Origin: Polychytrium aggregatum
Lineage: Eukaryota; Chytridiomycota; Chytridiomycetes; Polychytriales
Reading direction: 5' to 3'
Length of the DNA stretch: 64,000 nucleotides
Assembly (NCBI RefSeq): GCF_025602895.1
Contig: NW_026516261.1
Location: 227,280 to 291,279, forward strand
Shown here: in pieces, positions 1 to 10,475 of the stretch
How positions within the stretch are numbered: the stretch's first letter is position 1
Layout of the letters: every line of letters starts with the position of its first letter
The notes under the pieces: model-generated
What the model saw: the letters and a program-made list of their open reading frames with translations, nothing else
Told to the model about the DNA's origin: nothing
The model's database searches: none
Position numbers and translations under genes: made by a program

Positions 1-915
1 TCGCATCGACATCGAACCAGGCTCGTCGCCTCCGTCAAGACCGACGTACCAACTGTCGCTGACGGAGATGGACGAACTCAAGCGCCAGTTGGATGACCTC
101 CTCGCCCATGGGTTCATCCGCCCGAGCCAGTCACCGTATGGTGCACCAGTGCTCTTTGTCAAGAAGAAAGAAGGTGATCTCAGGATGTGCGTCGACTATC
201 GCGCACTAAACAAACAGACCATCAAGAACACCTACCCGTTGCCCAGGATCGACGAGTTGATGGATCGTCTGAGTGGAGCAAAGGTCTTTAGCAAGATAGA
301 CCTCCGCTCAGGCTACCATCAGATCCGCATCCACGAGGATGATGTCCACAAGACCGCCTTCAGGACTCGCTACGGACTGTACGAGTTCCTAGTGCTGCCG
401 TTCGGATTGACGAACGCACCTGCCACGTTCATGCAGCTGATGAACGATGTGTTCCGCCAAGAGCTCGACAACTCTGTCATCGTGTACCTGGATGATATCC
501 TTGTGTACAGCAAGGATGAAGCGACCCATGAAGGTCATGTCGCCCGCGTGCTGGCCAAGCTACGCGAGCACAAGTTGTATGCCAAACTGTCCAAGTGTGA
601 GTTCTTCAAGAATCAAGTCCCGTTCCTGGGACACGTTGTCTCAGGAAGAGGAATCGAAGTCGACCCCGCCAAGGTCAAGTCTGTGGTCGAGTGGCCGCCG
701 CTCGCATGCGTCTCTGACGTGCAGTCGTTTCTCGGTCTCGTCAACTACTACCGCCGATTCATCCCCGATCTGGCGCGCACTGCCGGTCCACTCACAGACC
801 TACTCCGCAAAGAGTGCCCCTTCGTGTGGGACCACCCACAACGCCAAGCGTTCGAGACCCTCAAGCACGCCTTGACGAACGCTCCTGTCCTCGCTGTGTT
901 CGACCCGAACACGGA
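1..915 (+). pseudogene. A1 pol fragment 1: reverse transcriptase
   Basis: Open frame matching the family A Pol from just before the reverse transcriptase domain to the start of RNase H. The catalytic YLDD box is near 487-498. The frame is cut at 915 by the LTR of A2; ACGGA at 911-915 is the left target duplication and recurs at 23736-23740, where the coding sequence resumes. The frame reads on into the A2 LTR and stops near 1129, which would give a chimeric tail with no biological support. Confidence 0.92.
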
Positions 916-1224
916 TGTAGGAGATGGTATCTCCGACGCTGTGCTGCGCGTACTGCGCGTACTGCGCGGCGCAGTGGGTCGTGACCTGTGCTGCGCTTTG
1001 CGTTTTCACGCACCGCAGGCAGGCCACCGCAGGGTATACCTGCGGGTTGCCCCCGTTCCCCCCGTTTGTCTGGAGTTCGGTTTTATCGTGAATAAACGTA
1101 AGTGCTCCCCGAGCTCACCCGTCCGCTAGAGTAGCCTAGCACCGCCCTGTTCTGCCCCGTCCTGTCTTGTCTTGTACCCCCTCCCTCCCCGTCTTGCCCC
1201 AACGTCCCAGTAGTGGACGTTACA
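916..1224 (+). repeat. 5' LTR of A2
   Basis: 309-bp LTR starting TGTA and ending TACA, so the tips are a 4-bp inverted repeat. LTR positions 5-19 form a short palindrome (GGAGAT-GGT-ATCTCC). A polyadenylation-like AATAAA lies in the middle. No difference from the other family A LTRs was seen. Confidence 0.96.
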
Positions 1225-1237
1225 TGGTAGCATCGGA
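1225..1237 (+). promoter_or_regulatory. Primer-binding site of family A (initiator tRNA-Met type)
   Basis: Directly after the 5' LTR stands TGGTAGCATCGGA. TGGTAGC is complementary to a tRNA 3' end GCUACCA, the end of eukaryotic initiator tRNA-Met (U72, A73, CCA), the primer used by Ty1 and Ty3. The remaining bases should match this host's initiator tRNA, which is not in the window. The same site follows the LTRs at 3477, 9532, 24901 and 27183. Confidence 0.75.
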
Positions 1238-1346
1238 AATCCTCGTCTTGTTTTCGTCCTGTTTGTCCTCTTTCTAGATCCTCAAGCTGGATCCCGCCTC
1301 TCTTGCCGACCGACTCTCCTCTCTGTCCCTGGAGCCTGCCCCTGCC

Positions 1347-2168
1347 ATGAGCAACCCCCGCCCACTTCCGGAAGCCTTCCTCAAGACCTTCCGTGCCCCA
1401 GTGTTTACTGGGAAGAGCCGCTCCTCCTCGGTGGAGGACTGGCTGCAGCAACTCGAGGACTACCTCGATGCTGCCCAAGTCGCCCCCACCCACCACATCG
1501 TCGCCGCCAAGCTCTGCTTAAAGGACCAGGCGTACCGTTGGTACCGCCGCCAAGGGTTCGACGAGCAGAGCGAAGGTGTGTTTGACGACTTCAAGGACCG
1601 CCTCCGTCGCCGCTTCGGCAGCCCCAATGCTGAACTCATTGCCCGTGACAAGCTATACTCTCTCGTGCAGCGTGGTTCTGTGACCCGCTACATCGAGGAG
1701 TTTGAAGACCTCTCCTCCCAGATTGAGGAGCTGGGCTCTGCTGATGCGATGTACCTCTTCCAGAAGGGCCTCAAGCCCAAGATCAGAGAGTACATCGCCA
1801 GCAACCCTGATGCCCGCAAGTCCCTGGACGTGATGATGGACGTTGCCGAGAACCTCGACAACGTCCAGTACCATGGCCGCCAGTTCTACCCGCAGCTGGC
1901 AGGCGGCCATCGGTCTCATCACGTCCCAGCCCGTCCGCCTCGCCCGGCCCCGCCCGCAAGACCCATGCCTGAGCCCATGGACGTTGACGTCAACGCCATG
2001 GAGGCTCGTGGCCCTCCCCGCTCCCGGTTCCAGCAAGCTGCCACTGTCTCCCCCAAGGACAGACAGAAGCAGGAGGACCTCCGCCATGGTTCCTGCTTCT
2101 TCTGTCACCGACCGGGACACCAGGCCAAGGAGTGCCCCATGAAGTCGGGAAACGGCCGACCCTACTAG
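1347..2168 (+). CDS. gag: A2 Gag (capsid/nucleocapsid)
   Basis: 273-aa Gag. The N-terminal half holds a retrotransposon gag domain ([11 protein letters not shown], then [15 protein letters not shown]). A proline-rich stretch follows near residues 190-210. One CCHC zinc knuckle, [14 protein letters not shown], lies at about 249-262 and would bind element RNA. The ATG at 1347 follows a 122-nt leader after the LTR. The stop (2166-2168) lies inside the hairpin of the frameshift signal, and pol overlaps in the -1 frame. The gene is intact although its element's pol is broken, so it could still supply Gag. Confidence 0.93.
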   Translation: MSNPRPLPEAFLKTFRAPVFTGKSRSSSVEDWLQQLEDYLDAAQVAPTHHIVAAKLCLKDQAYRWYRRQGFDEQSEGVFDDFKDRLRRRFGSPNAELIARDKLYSLVQRGSVTRYIEEFEDLSSQIEELGSADAMYLFQKGLKPKIREYIASNPDARKSLDVMMDVAENLDNVQYHGRQFYPQLAGGHRSHHVPARPPRPAPPARPMPEPMDVDVNAMEARGPPRSRFQQAATVSPKDRQKQEDLRHGSCFFCHRPGHQAKECPMKSGNGRPY

Positions 2169-3167
2169 GTGGCTCTGGAGCCCTAGTAGGAGACCAACGC
2201 CGTGGATTGCTCAATGCAGTCCACGCGTCTCCAGAGGAAGTTCACCTCGCCCCCTCCCCCGAAGGAGAAACAAACCAAGTGTTGTGCGTCGTGCGAGAGG
2301 TGCATGGTGGCGCAAGCCGCCTGCCTCTCCACGAACGTGAAGAGAAAACCAAAATTGAAAACCAAAACAAAAAAGAAAATCAAGAACCCTTGAGGGACAG
2401 GACCGCCTGTGCCCTCACCCCTGTCAAGTCGTGTGTGTCGGATGCTTCCGACATGTGTCCGCAAGCCGTGGACGTCGTGTGCAATGGCGTGCTGACGCCG
2501 CAGGCCCCCGCAATGGCCGAACCCTATCCAAAATGTCCGAGTGGCCGTGATGAAGCCAACCAAGACCAAGTGTCGCCCGTTCCCCCAAGTCAAGTCATGG
2601 TGCAGGAGGCTGTGCAGGAGGACCATGAAGAGTCCCTGCTGTACCTCCCTGCCACCGTCCAAGGTCACACCGTCCGAATGATGGTGGACTCTGGAGCAAG
2701 CTGCAACTTTGTCAGCAGACGCTTGCTCCAGGAGCTCAACATACATGCAACCAAGAAGAAGTCGCCGATGAGTGTGGCGCTTGCAGACGATCGTGTGCAG
2801 CAGTGCACACACCAAGTGGTCCTGCGAGTGGCCCTCCATCCCAAGTACCATCCTGTCCTGTTGTTCCAAGTGATCGACACCAAGTTCGATGCCATCCTCG
2901 GCATGAGCTGGCTTGCTCGTGCCGAGCCGACTCCAGTCGTCGACTGGAAAGGCCGCACTGTCCGTGTTGGCCCTGACATTGTCCTGCAGGGCATGGCCTC
3001 ACCCAACATGCCACCTCTCCTCTCAGCCATGCAATTCAAGAGGCTGATCAAGAAGGACACGTCGTTCCTCTGTGTCGTGCGTGAGGTCGACGACACCGAC
3101 CAAGCCGGTCCCGGTCCCCCGCCTGTGGTGACCAAGCTGCTCGACGAGTACAAGGACGTATTCCCCG
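2132..3167 (+). pseudogene. pol: A2 pol 5' part: protease, cut by A4
   Basis: Pol frame from the gag overlap to the protease/reverse-transcriptase linker. It contains the aspartic protease active site DSGA in [11 protein letters not shown]. It stops at CCCCG (3163-3167), the left target duplication of A4; the matching 3' part resumes at 20516. The ATG at 2132 is probably not used, since entry by frameshift at 2147-2153 is better supported. Confidence 0.92.
2147..2190 (+). promoter_or_regulatory. -1 ribosomal frameshift signal, family A
   Basis: The heptamer G GGA AAC (2147-2153) is in the gag reading frame as X XXY YYZ. A 7-nt spacer (2154-2160) follows. Then comes a perfect 9-bp stem: CCTACTAGG (2161-2169) with CCTAGTAGG (2182-2190); GCT/AGC in the loop can pair further. 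The gag stop is inside the 5' arm. Slipping back one base enters the pol frame as GKRPTLLGG. Identical copies lie at 4399-4442, 10454-10497, 25823-25866 and 34514-34557. These are the features of canonical -1 frameshift sites; activity is inferred. Confidence 0.85.
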
Positions 3168-3476
3168 TGTAGGAGATGGTATCTCCGACGCTGTGCTGCG
3201 CGTACTGCGCGTACTGCGCGGCGCAGTGGGTCGTGACCTGTGCTGCGCTTTGCGTTTTCACGCACCGCAGGCAGGCCACCGCAGGGTATACCTGCGGGTT
3301 GCCCCCGTTCCCCCCGTTTGTCTGGAGTTCGGTTTTATCGTGAATAAACGTAAGTGCTCCCCGAGCTCACCCGTCCGCTAGAGTAGCCTAGCACCGCCCT
3401 GTTCTGCCCCGTCCTGTCTTGTCTTGTACCCCCTCCCTCCCCGTCTTGCCCCAACGTCCCAGTAGTGGACGTTACA
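3168..3476 (+). repeat. 5' LTR of A4
   Basis: 309-bp family A LTR, TGTA...TACA, preceded by the CCCCG duplication and followed by the tRNA-Met-type primer site at 3477. Confidence 0.96.
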
Positions 3477-3598
3477 TGGTAGCATCGGAAATCCTCGTCT
3501 TGTTTTCGTCCTGTTTGTCCTCTTTCTAGATCCTCAAGCTGGATCCCGCCTCTCTTGCCGACCGACTCTCCTCTCTGTCCCTGGAGCCTGCCCCTGCC

Positions 3599-4420
3599 AT
3601 GAGCAACCCCCGCCCACTTCCGGAAGCCTTCCTCAAGACCTTCCGTGCCCCAGTGTTTACTGGGAAGAGCCGCTCCTCCTCGGTGGAGGACTGGCTGCAG
3701 CAACTCGAGGACTACCTCGATGCTGCCCAAGTCGCCCCCACCCACCACATCGTCGCCGCCAAGCTCTGCTTAAAGGACCAGGCGTACCGTTGGTACCGCC
3801 GCCAAGGGTTCGACGAGCAGAGCGAAGGTGTGTTTGACGACTTCAAGGACCGCCTCCGTCGCCGCTTCGGCAGCCCCAATGCTGAACTCATTGCCCGTGA
3901 CAAGCTATACTCTCTCGTGCAGCGTGGTTCTGTGACCCGCTACATCGAGGAGTTTGAAGACCTCTCCTCCCAGATTGAGGAGCTGGGCTCTGCTGATGCG
4001 ATGTACCTCTTCCAGAAGGGCCTCAAGCCCAAGATCAGAGAGTACATCGCCAGCAACCCTGATGCCCGCAAGTCCCTGGACGTGATGATGGACGTTGCCG
4101 AGAACCTCGACAACGTCCAGTACCATGGCCGCCAGTTCTACCCGCAGCTGGCAGGCGGCCATCGGTCTCATCACGTCCCAGCCCGTCCGCCTCGCCCGGC
4201 CCCGCCCGCAAGACCCATGCCTGAGCCCATGGACGTTGACGTCAACGCCATGGAGGCTCGTGGCCCTCCCCGCTCCCGGTTCCAGCAAGCTGCCACTGTC
4301 TCCCCCAAGGACAGACAGAAGCAGGAGGACCTCCGCCATGGTTCCTGCTTCTTCTGTCACCGACCGGGACACCAGGCCAAGGAGTGCCCCATGAAGTCGG
4401 GAAACGGCCGACCCTACTAG
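3599..4420 (+). CDS. gag: A4 Gag
   Basis: Intact 273-aa Gag matching the A2 copy: gag domain, proline-rich linker and one CCHC knuckle near the C-terminus. The frameshift heptamer is at 4399-4405, its hairpin at 4413-4442, and the gag stop (4418-4420) lies inside the stem. Confidence 0.93.
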   Translation: MSNPRPLPEAFLKTFRAPVFTGKSRSSSVEDWLQQLEDYLDAAQVAPTHHIVAAKLCLKDQAYRWYRRQGFDEQSEGVFDDFKDRLRRRFGSPNAELIARDKLYSLVQRGSVTRYIEEFEDLSSQIEELGSADAMYLFQKGLKPKIREYIASNPDARKSLDVMMDVAENLDNVQYHGRQFYPQLAGGHRSHHVPARPPRPAPPARPMPEPMDVDVNAMEARGPPRSRFQQAATVSPKDRQKQEDLRHGSCFFCHRPGHQAKECPMKSGNGRPY

Positions 4421-7400
4421 GTGGCTCTGGAGCCCTAGTAGGAGACCAACGCCGTGGATTGCTCAATGCAGTCCACGCGTCTCCAGAGGAAGTTCACCTC
4501 GCCCCCTCCCCCGAAGGAGAAACAAACCAAGTGTTGTGCGTCGTGCGAGAGGTGCATGGTGGCGCAAGCCGCCTGCCTCTCCACGAACGTGAAGAGAAAA
4601 CCAAAATTGAAAACCAAAACAAAAAAGAAAATCAAGAACCCTTGAGGGACAGGACCGCCTGTGCCCTCACCCCTGTCAAGTCGTGTGTGTCGGATGCTTC
4701 CGACATGTGTCCGCAAGCCGTGGACGTCGTGTGCAATGGCGTGCTGACGCCGCAGGCCCCCGCAATGGCCGAACCCTATCCAAAATGTCCGAGTGGCCGT
4801 GATGAAGCCAACCAAGACCAAGTGTCGCCCGTTCCCCCAAGTCAAGTCATGGTGCAGGAGGCTGTGCAGGAGGACCATGAAGAGTCCCTGCTGTACCTCC
4901 CTGCCACCGTCCAAGGTCACACCGTCCGAATGATGGTGGACTCTGGAGCAAGCTGCAACTTTGTCAGCAGACGCTTGCTCCAGGAGCTCAACATACATGC
5001 AACCAAGAAGAAGTCGCCGATGAGTGTGGCGCTTGCAGACGATCGTGTGCAGCAGTGCACACACCAAGTGGTCCTGCGAGTGGCCCTCCATCCCAAGTAC
5101 CATCCTGTCCTGTTGTTCCAAGTGATCGACACCAAGTTCGATGCCATCCTCGGCATGAGCTGGCTTGCTCGTGCCGAGCCGACTCCAGTCGTCGACTGGA
5201 AAGGCCGCACTGTCCGTGTTGGCCCTGACATTGTCCTGCAGGGCATGGCCTCACCCAACATGCCACCTCTCCTCTCAGCCATGCAATTCAAGAGGCTGAT
5301 CAAGAAGGACACGTCGTTCCTCTGTGTCGTGCGTGAGGTCGACGACACCGACCAAGCCGGTCCCGGTCCCCCGCCTGTGGTGACCAAGCTGCTCGACGAG
5401 TACAAGGACGTATTCCCCGACCAGTTGCCACAATGCCTGCCACCCCAACGCACCGTCGATCATCGCATCGACATCGAACCAGGCTCGTCGCCTCCGTCAA
5501 GACCGACGTACCAACTGTCGCTGACGGAGATGGACGAACTCAAGCGCCAGTTGGATGACCTCCTCGCCCATGGGTTCATCCGCCCGAGCCAGTCACCGTA
5601 TGGTGCACCAGTGCTCTTTGTCAAGAAGAAAGAAGGTGATCTCAGGATGTGCGTCGACTATCGCGCACTAAACAAACAGACCATCAAGAACACCTACCCG
5701 TTGCCCAGGATCGACGAGTTGATGGATCGTCTGAGTGGAGCAAAGGTCTTTAGCAAGATAGACCTCCGCTCAGGCTACCATCAGATCCGCATCCACGAGG
5801 ATGATGTCCACAAGACCGCCTTCAGGACTCGCTACGGACTGTACGAGTTCCTAGTGCTGCCGTTCGGATTGACGAACGCACCTGCCACGTTCATGCAGCT
5901 GATGAACGATGTGTTCCGCCAAGAGCTCGACAACTCTGTCATCGTGTACCTGGATGATATCCTTGTGTACAGCAAGGATGAAGCGACCCATGAAGGTCAT
6001 GTCGCCCGCGTGCTGGCCAAGCTACGCGAGCACAAGTTGTATGCCAAACTGTCCAAGTGTGAGTTCTTCAAGAATCAAGTCCCGTTCCTGGGACACGTTG
6101 TCTCAGGAAGAGGAATCGAAGTCGACCCCGCCAAGGTCAAGTCTGTGGTCGAGTGGCCGCCGCTCGCATGCGTCTCTGACGTGCAGTCGTTTCTCGGTCT
6201 CGTCAACTACTACCGCCGATTCATCCCCGATCTGGCGCGCACTGCCGGTCCACTCACAGACCTACTCCGCAAAGAGTGCCCCTTCGTGTGGGACCACCCA
6301 CAACGCCAAGCGTTCGAGACCCTCAAGCACGCCTTGACGAACGCTCCTGTCCTCGCTGTGTTCGACCCGAACACGGATGTCTCCGTGCACACCGACGCCT
6401 CCGACTTTGCGGTGGGAGCTGTTTTGATGCAGGAGGGAAGGCCCGTTGCCTTCGAGTCGCGCAAACTGTCCCAACACGAGATCAACTATCCCGTGCACGA
6501 GAAGGAGCAGCTTGCGATCATCTACGCGCTGCAGAAGTTCCGAGTGTACCTCCACGGTACCGCCAAGCCCTTCAAGATTGTGACGGACCACCAGTCACTG
6601 CGTTACCTCGACACCAAGAAGAACCTGAGCCGACGCCAAGCGCGATGGATGGAGTTCCTCGCCGAGTACAACTACGAGGTTGTATACCAGAAAGGCAAAC
6701 TCAATGTGGTGCCTGACGCACTGTCCCGACGCCCCGACTACCAATTGGCGTCACTGTACGAGTCGACTGTCAGTGTCGACAACACGATGCTGGATGTTGT
6801 CCGAGACAACATCGCCAACGACAAACAGTTCGGAGAACTGTTCCGAAAGGTGTCTAAGCTCCCCAAGGACGACGAATCATCCGAGTACACAGTGCGTGAT
6901 GGCCTGCTCCTCCTGAAGAAGGACAGCCGTGTCTGTGTGCCGGACATTCCGTCGTTGAAGACCAAGTTGCTCCAAGAGGTCCACGACTCGCCCCTCGCTG
7001 GACACTTTGGAGTCGAGAAGACATACGACCGACTGGCCAAAGTCGCATACTGGCCTGGAATGAAGCGCACCGTCGAGAAGTACATCGAGTCCTGCCATAC
7101 CTGCAAGATGGTCAAGTCACGCACGACCCGAGAGCAAGGATTGCTGCAACCCCTGCCTGTTCCCGACCGCCCCTGGACCAGCATGTCCATGGATCTCATC
7201 ACGCATCTACCGACGACCAAGTTGGACCACGATGCAATCGCTGTCTTTGTCGACAGGTTCAGCAAGATGGCACACTTTGTGCCGTGCCAGACGACATGCT
7301 CCGCGCCTGACCTTGCACTGCTGTTCTTCAAGCATGTGTTCAAGCACCACGGCCTCCCAAAGTCCATCGTCAGTGATCGAGACCCCCGATTCACCTCCTT

Positions 7401-8316
7401 GTTTTGGACAAGTCTGTTCGACCATCTCGGCACCAAGCTGAACATGTCAACCTCGCACCACCAACAAACGGATGGACAGTCCGAGCGGACGATCCGCACC
7501 CTCGAGCAATACCTGAGGACATACGCCTCGACCAGCCAAGACGACTGGGACATACAGCTGAGTCATGCAGAGTTTGCATACAACACCGCCAAGTCGAGCA
7601 CAACTGGCTTGAGCCCCTTTGAGGCGCTCTACGGATTCCAGCCTGATGTTCCCACCTCCTTGACACTGACCGAGTCCACGGCTGGATTGCCTCCCAAACC
7701 AAGTGCCTTTGTCAAAGATCATCAAGTCCGACACAAGATGATCGCCGACGCGCTCACGGATGCGCAACAAGTGATGGCGAAGTACTACGACCGCCGACAC
7801 CAGGATGTCTCCTTTGAAGTTGGAGACCTTGTCTACCTGGACGCCGACAACATCAAGGTCCCCGAAGCCCAGTCAAAGAAGTTGTTGCCCAAGTACCGAG
7901 GACCGTTCAAGATAGCGGCCCGACCCAGTCCCCTCAACTACCTGTTGGACTTGCCACCTGGAAGCAAGCTCCATCCTGTCTTCCATGTGTCCAAGCTGCG
8001 TCGCCACACGACCCGCAGTCCAGCACAGTTCCCCGACGCCGACGAAGGTGTCCCGGACGACGCACCACTGGAAGACGACCTCGGACAATACTATACTCAA
8101 GAATATGAAGTCGAAAGGATCGTGAGGCACAAGAAAGTGGCTGATGGGTCACTTCGGTTTTATGTCAAGTGGGTTGGTTACCCACACTCGGGCAACACAT
8201 GGCAAACACTGGAGGACTTGTCCCATGCACCCGAGGAGCTGAGTAAATACGGTAAACACCTCGAGGAGCCCCAAATAAAGAGCACACGCAGGGCTCCTCG
8301 CAGGAAGCCTTCTTAA
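4384..8316 (+). CDS. pol: A4 Pol polyprotein: protease, RT, RNase H, integrase, chromodomain
   Basis: Complete 1310-codon frame. Order by residue: aspartic protease DSGA 186-189; reverse transcriptase from about 383 with YLDD 522-525; RNase H with TDASD near 670; integrase zinc finger (H about 866, C904 and C907); DDE core with D937 (MDLITHLP), D998 (IVSDRDPRF) and E1034 (QSERTIRT); a GPY/F-like module (YRGPF...HPVFHVSKL); C-terminal chromodomain about 1241-1295 (YEVERI, VKWVGY, NTW). Together these copy element RNA to DNA and integrate it; chromodomains of chromoviruses steer integration to chromatin. The first ATG (4384) overlaps gag, but translation more likely enters by -1 frameshift at 4399-4405. 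The stop is followed by a short purine-rich tract (AGTGTGGGAG) abutting the LTR, the likely plus-strand primer. Confidence 0.95.
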   Translation: MPHEVGKRPTLLGGSGALVGDQRRGLLNAVHASPEEVHLAPSPEGETNQVLCVVREVHGGASRLPLHEREEKTKIENQNKKENQEPLRDRTACALTPVKSCVSDASDMCPQAVDVVCNGVLTPQAPAMAEPYPKCPSGRDEANQDQVSPVPPSQVMVQEAVQEDHEESLLYLPATVQGHTVRMMVDSGASCNFVSRRLLQELNIHATKKKSPMSVALADDRVQQCTHQVVLRVALHPKYHPVLLFQVIDTKFDAILGMSWLARAEPTPVVDWKGRTVRVGPDIVLQGMASPNMPPLLSAMQFKRLIKKDTSFLCVVREVDDTDQAGPGPPPVVTKLLDEYKDVFPDQLPQCLPPQRTVDHRIDIEPGSSPPSRPTYQLSLTEMDELKRQLDDLLAHGFIRPSQSPYGAPVLFVKKKEGDLRMCVDYRALNKQTIKNTYPLPRIDELMDRLSGAKVFSKIDLRSGYHQIRIHEDDVHKTAFRTRYGLYEFLVLPFGLTNAPATFMQLMNDVFRQELDNSVIVYLDDILVYSKDEATHEGHVARVLAKLREHKLYAKLSKCEFFKNQVPFLGHVVSGRGIEVDPAKVKSVVEWPPLACVSDVQSFLGLVNYYRRFIPDLARTAGPLTDLLRKECPFVWDHPQRQAFETLKHALTNAPVLAVFDPNTDVSVHTDASDFAVGAVLMQEGRPVAFESRKLSQHEINYPVHEKEQLAIIYALQKFRVYLHGTAKPFKIVTDHQSLRYLDTKKNLSRRQARWMEFLAEYNYEVVYQKGKLNVVPDALSRRPDYQLASLYESTVSVDNTMLDVVRDNIANDKQFGELFRKVSKLPKDDESSEYTVRDGLLLLKKDSRVCVPDIPSLKTKLLQEVHDSPLAGHFGVEKTYDRLAKVAYWPGMKRTVEKYIESCHTCKMVKSRTTREQGLLQPLPVPDRPWTSMSMDLITHLPTTKLDHDAIAVFVDRFSKMAHFVPCQTTCSAPDLALLFFKHVFKHHGLPKSIVSDRDPRFTSLFWTSLFDHLGTKLNMSTSHHQQTDGQSERTIRTLEQYLRTYASTSQDDWDIQLSHAEFAYNTAKSSTTGLSPFEALYGFQPDVPTSLTLTESTAGLPPKPSAFVKDHQVRHKMIADALTDAQQVMAKYYDRRHQDVSFEVGDLVYLDADNIKVPEAQSKKLLPKYRGPFKIAARPSPLNYLLDLPPGSKLHPVFHVSKLRRHTTRSPAQFPDADEGVPDDAPLEDDLGQYYTQEYEVERIVRHKKVADGSLRFYVKWVGYPHSGNTWQTLEDLSHAPEELSKYGKHLEEPQIKSTRRAPRRKPS

Positions 8317-8325
8317 GTGTGGGAG

Positions 8326-8339
8326 TGTAGGAGATGGTA
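8326..8339 (+). repeat. A4 3' LTR, first 14 bp
   Basis: The first 14 bases of a family A LTR, ending with TGGTA (8335-8339), where B1 begins. TGGTA spans the loop of the LTR's terminal palindrome. The LTR resumes at 20216 with the second TGGTA. Confidence 0.95.
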
Positions 8340-9130
8340 TGTTAGAGTCCGAAGGGGACTCAACGGCAAAAGAAGAAGTGAGCTCGAAGTGAGCTCAGGG
8401 AAGGCAAGGGTAAAGTCCGAAGTGGACTCGGAGAGGGAGCGAGGGAAGCAAAGATCCGTTCAAGATAAGACTAGTCTCGAAATGAGACGTGAGGAACACT
8501 CAGAGAATAAAGTAGAAGGCACTTTATTTAGTCCTATTTTGAACGCTGAGGTTCGACTACACATCGCGGGGGTCAGGCTATTTATAGACAAGTCCGGACT
8601 TGGCAGCGAAGGGCGGCCAAGGGAGGGAAAAGTGGGCGATCGAGCAGGGCGAAGGGGGCGATGCACGAACGAGGGCCGAGAAGGACCACCGAGACAGGCA
8701 GAGAACCAAAGCGAGGGAGGCGCAAGCAAAAGCGAAGCACCTGGCAGGAGAAACGTGCAAAGGCGAAGCAATGTGACTCAACGTCCAAGAAGCGGATTGG
8801 TCAAGTATAAGGTTGGGGCAAATGCATGCGAGATGAACAAGAGATCGGGGCGGTCAGGCAGGTCATGAGTCACCGGTGGTGGGACACATGACCGGCAGCC
8901 GAATTGCAACCAATCGCAGCAAGGCGCGTGCACAAACAAACCGGCGCGTGCGAAGAAGACAAAGGAAGCGGAGCAGCGCGGGGAAACGGAAGTGCGGAAG
9001 GAGCGGAAATGGCAGGCAAAAGGCGGAAAATTGGAGGGGAACTGCAAAGCTACACACAAACAAACAGAAAGGCAAAAGAACAGCCAAGTGTGCAGTCAAA
9101 GTGGAGAACAAGCAGAAGCTATCCCTAACA
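8340..9130 (-). repeat. 3' LTR of B1
   Basis: 791-bp LTR matching the B1 5' LTR. In element orientation it carries CCAAT-type motifs, a TATAAATA box and AATAAA. Two Gcn4/AP-1-type heptamers, TGACTCA (8774-8780) and TGAGTCA (8866-8872), lie in the U3 part. The purine-rich GGAAGGGGATGA just inside the element (minus strand, 9142-9131) is the probable polypurine tract. Confidence 0.95.
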
Positions 9131-9142
9131 TCATCCCCTTCC

Positions 9143-9222
9143 TTAGCGACGAACTCCGGGCGTCGCCTTCGGCTTTGAGGGATAGCGAAGGTGGAAGTCA
9201 GCAACAAGATCAGTGGCGTGGG
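9143..9222 (-). pseudogene. B1 pol 3' end, detached by A5
   Basis: The last 25 or so codons of family B Pol (end of the chromodomain and a short basic tail, stop at 9143-9145). They are separated from the rest of the gene at 14690 by A5. The left target duplication GTGGG is at 9218-9222. Confidence 0.92.
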
Positions 9223-9531
9223 TGTAGGAGATGGTATCTCCGACGCTGTGCTGCGCGTACTGCGCGTACTGCGCGGCGCAGTGGGTCGTGACCTGTGCTG
9301 CGCTTTGCGTTTTCACGCACCGCAGGCAGGCCACCGCAGGGTATACCTGCGGGTTGCCCCCGTTCCCCCCGTTTGTCTGGAGTTCGGTTTTATCGTGAAT
9401 AAACGTAAGTGCTCCCCGAGCTCACCCGTCCGCTAGAGTAGCCTAGCACCGCCCTGTTCTGCCCCGTCCTGTCTTGTCTTGTACCCCCTCCCTCCCCGTC
9501 TTGCCCCAACGTCCCAGTAGTGGACGTTACA
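9223..9531 (+). repeat. 5' LTR of A5
   Basis: 309 bp, TGTA...TACA; no difference from the 3' LTR at 14381-14689 was seen, which indicates recent integration. Confidence 0.96.
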
Positions 9532-9653
9532 TGGTAGCATCGGAAATCCTCGTCTTGTTTTCGTCCTGTTTGTCCTCTTTCTAGATCCTCAAGCTGGATC
9601 CCGCCTCTCTTGCCGACCGACTCTCCTCTCTGTCCCTGGAGCCTGCCCCTGCC

Positions 9654-10475
9654 ATGAGCAACCCCCGCCCACTTCCGGAAGCCTTCCTCAAGACCTTCCG
9701 TGCCCCAGTGTTTACTGGGAAGAGCCGCTCCTCCTCGGTGGAGGACTGGCTGCAGCAACTCGAGGACTACCTCGATGCTGCCCAAGTCGCCCCCACCCAC
9801 CACATCGTCGCCGCCAAGCTCTGCTTAAAGGACCAGGCGTACCGTTGGTACCGCCGCCAAGGGTTCGACGAGCAGAGCGAAGGTGTGTTTGACGACTTCA
9901 AGGACCGCCTCCGTCGCCGCTTCGGCAGCCCCAATGCTGAACTCATTGCCCGTGACAAGCTATACTCTCTCGTGCAGCGTGGTTCTGTGACCCGCTACAT
10001 CGAGGAGTTTGAAGACCTCTCCTCCCAGATTGAGGAGCTGGGCTCTGCTGATGCGATGTACCTCTTCCAGAAGGGCCTCAAGCCCAAGATCAGAGAGTAC
10101 ATCGCCAGCAACCCTGATGCCCGCAAGTCCCTGGACGTGATGATGGACGTTGCCGAGAACCTCGACAACGTCCAGTACCATGGCCGCCAGTTCTACCCGC
10201 AGCTGGCAGGCGGCCATCGGTCTCATCACGTCCCAGCCCGTCCGCCTCGCCCGGCCCCGCCCGCAAGACCCATGCCTGAGCCCATGGACGTTGACGTCAA
10301 CGCCATGGAGGCTCGTGGCCCTCCCCGCTCCCGGTTCCAGCAAGCTGCCACTGTCTCCCCCAAGGACAGACAGAAGCAGGAGGACCTCCGCCATGGTTCC
10401 TGCTTCTTCTGTCACCGACCGGGACACCAGGCCAAGGAGTGCCCCATGAAGTCGGGAAACGGCCGACCCTACTAG
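9654..10475 (+). CDS. gag: A5 Gag
   Basis: Intact 273-aa Gag of the complete element: gag domain about residues 30-150, CCHC knuckle about 249-262. Its stop (10473-10475) lies in the frameshift hairpin 10468-10497; the slippery heptamer is 10454-10460. Confidence 0.94.
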   Translation: MSNPRPLPEAFLKTFRAPVFTGKSRSSSVEDWLQQLEDYLDAAQVAPTHHIVAAKLCLKDQAYRWYRRQGFDEQSEGVFDDFKDRLRRRFGSPNAELIARDKLYSLVQRGSVTRYIEEFEDLSSQIEELGSADAMYLFQKGLKPKIREYIASNPDARKSLDVMMDVAENLDNVQYHGRQFYPQLAGGHRSHHVPARPPRPAPPARPMPEPMDVDVNAMEARGPPRSRFQQAATVSPKDRQKQEDLRHGSCFFCHRPGHQAKECPMKSGNGRPY

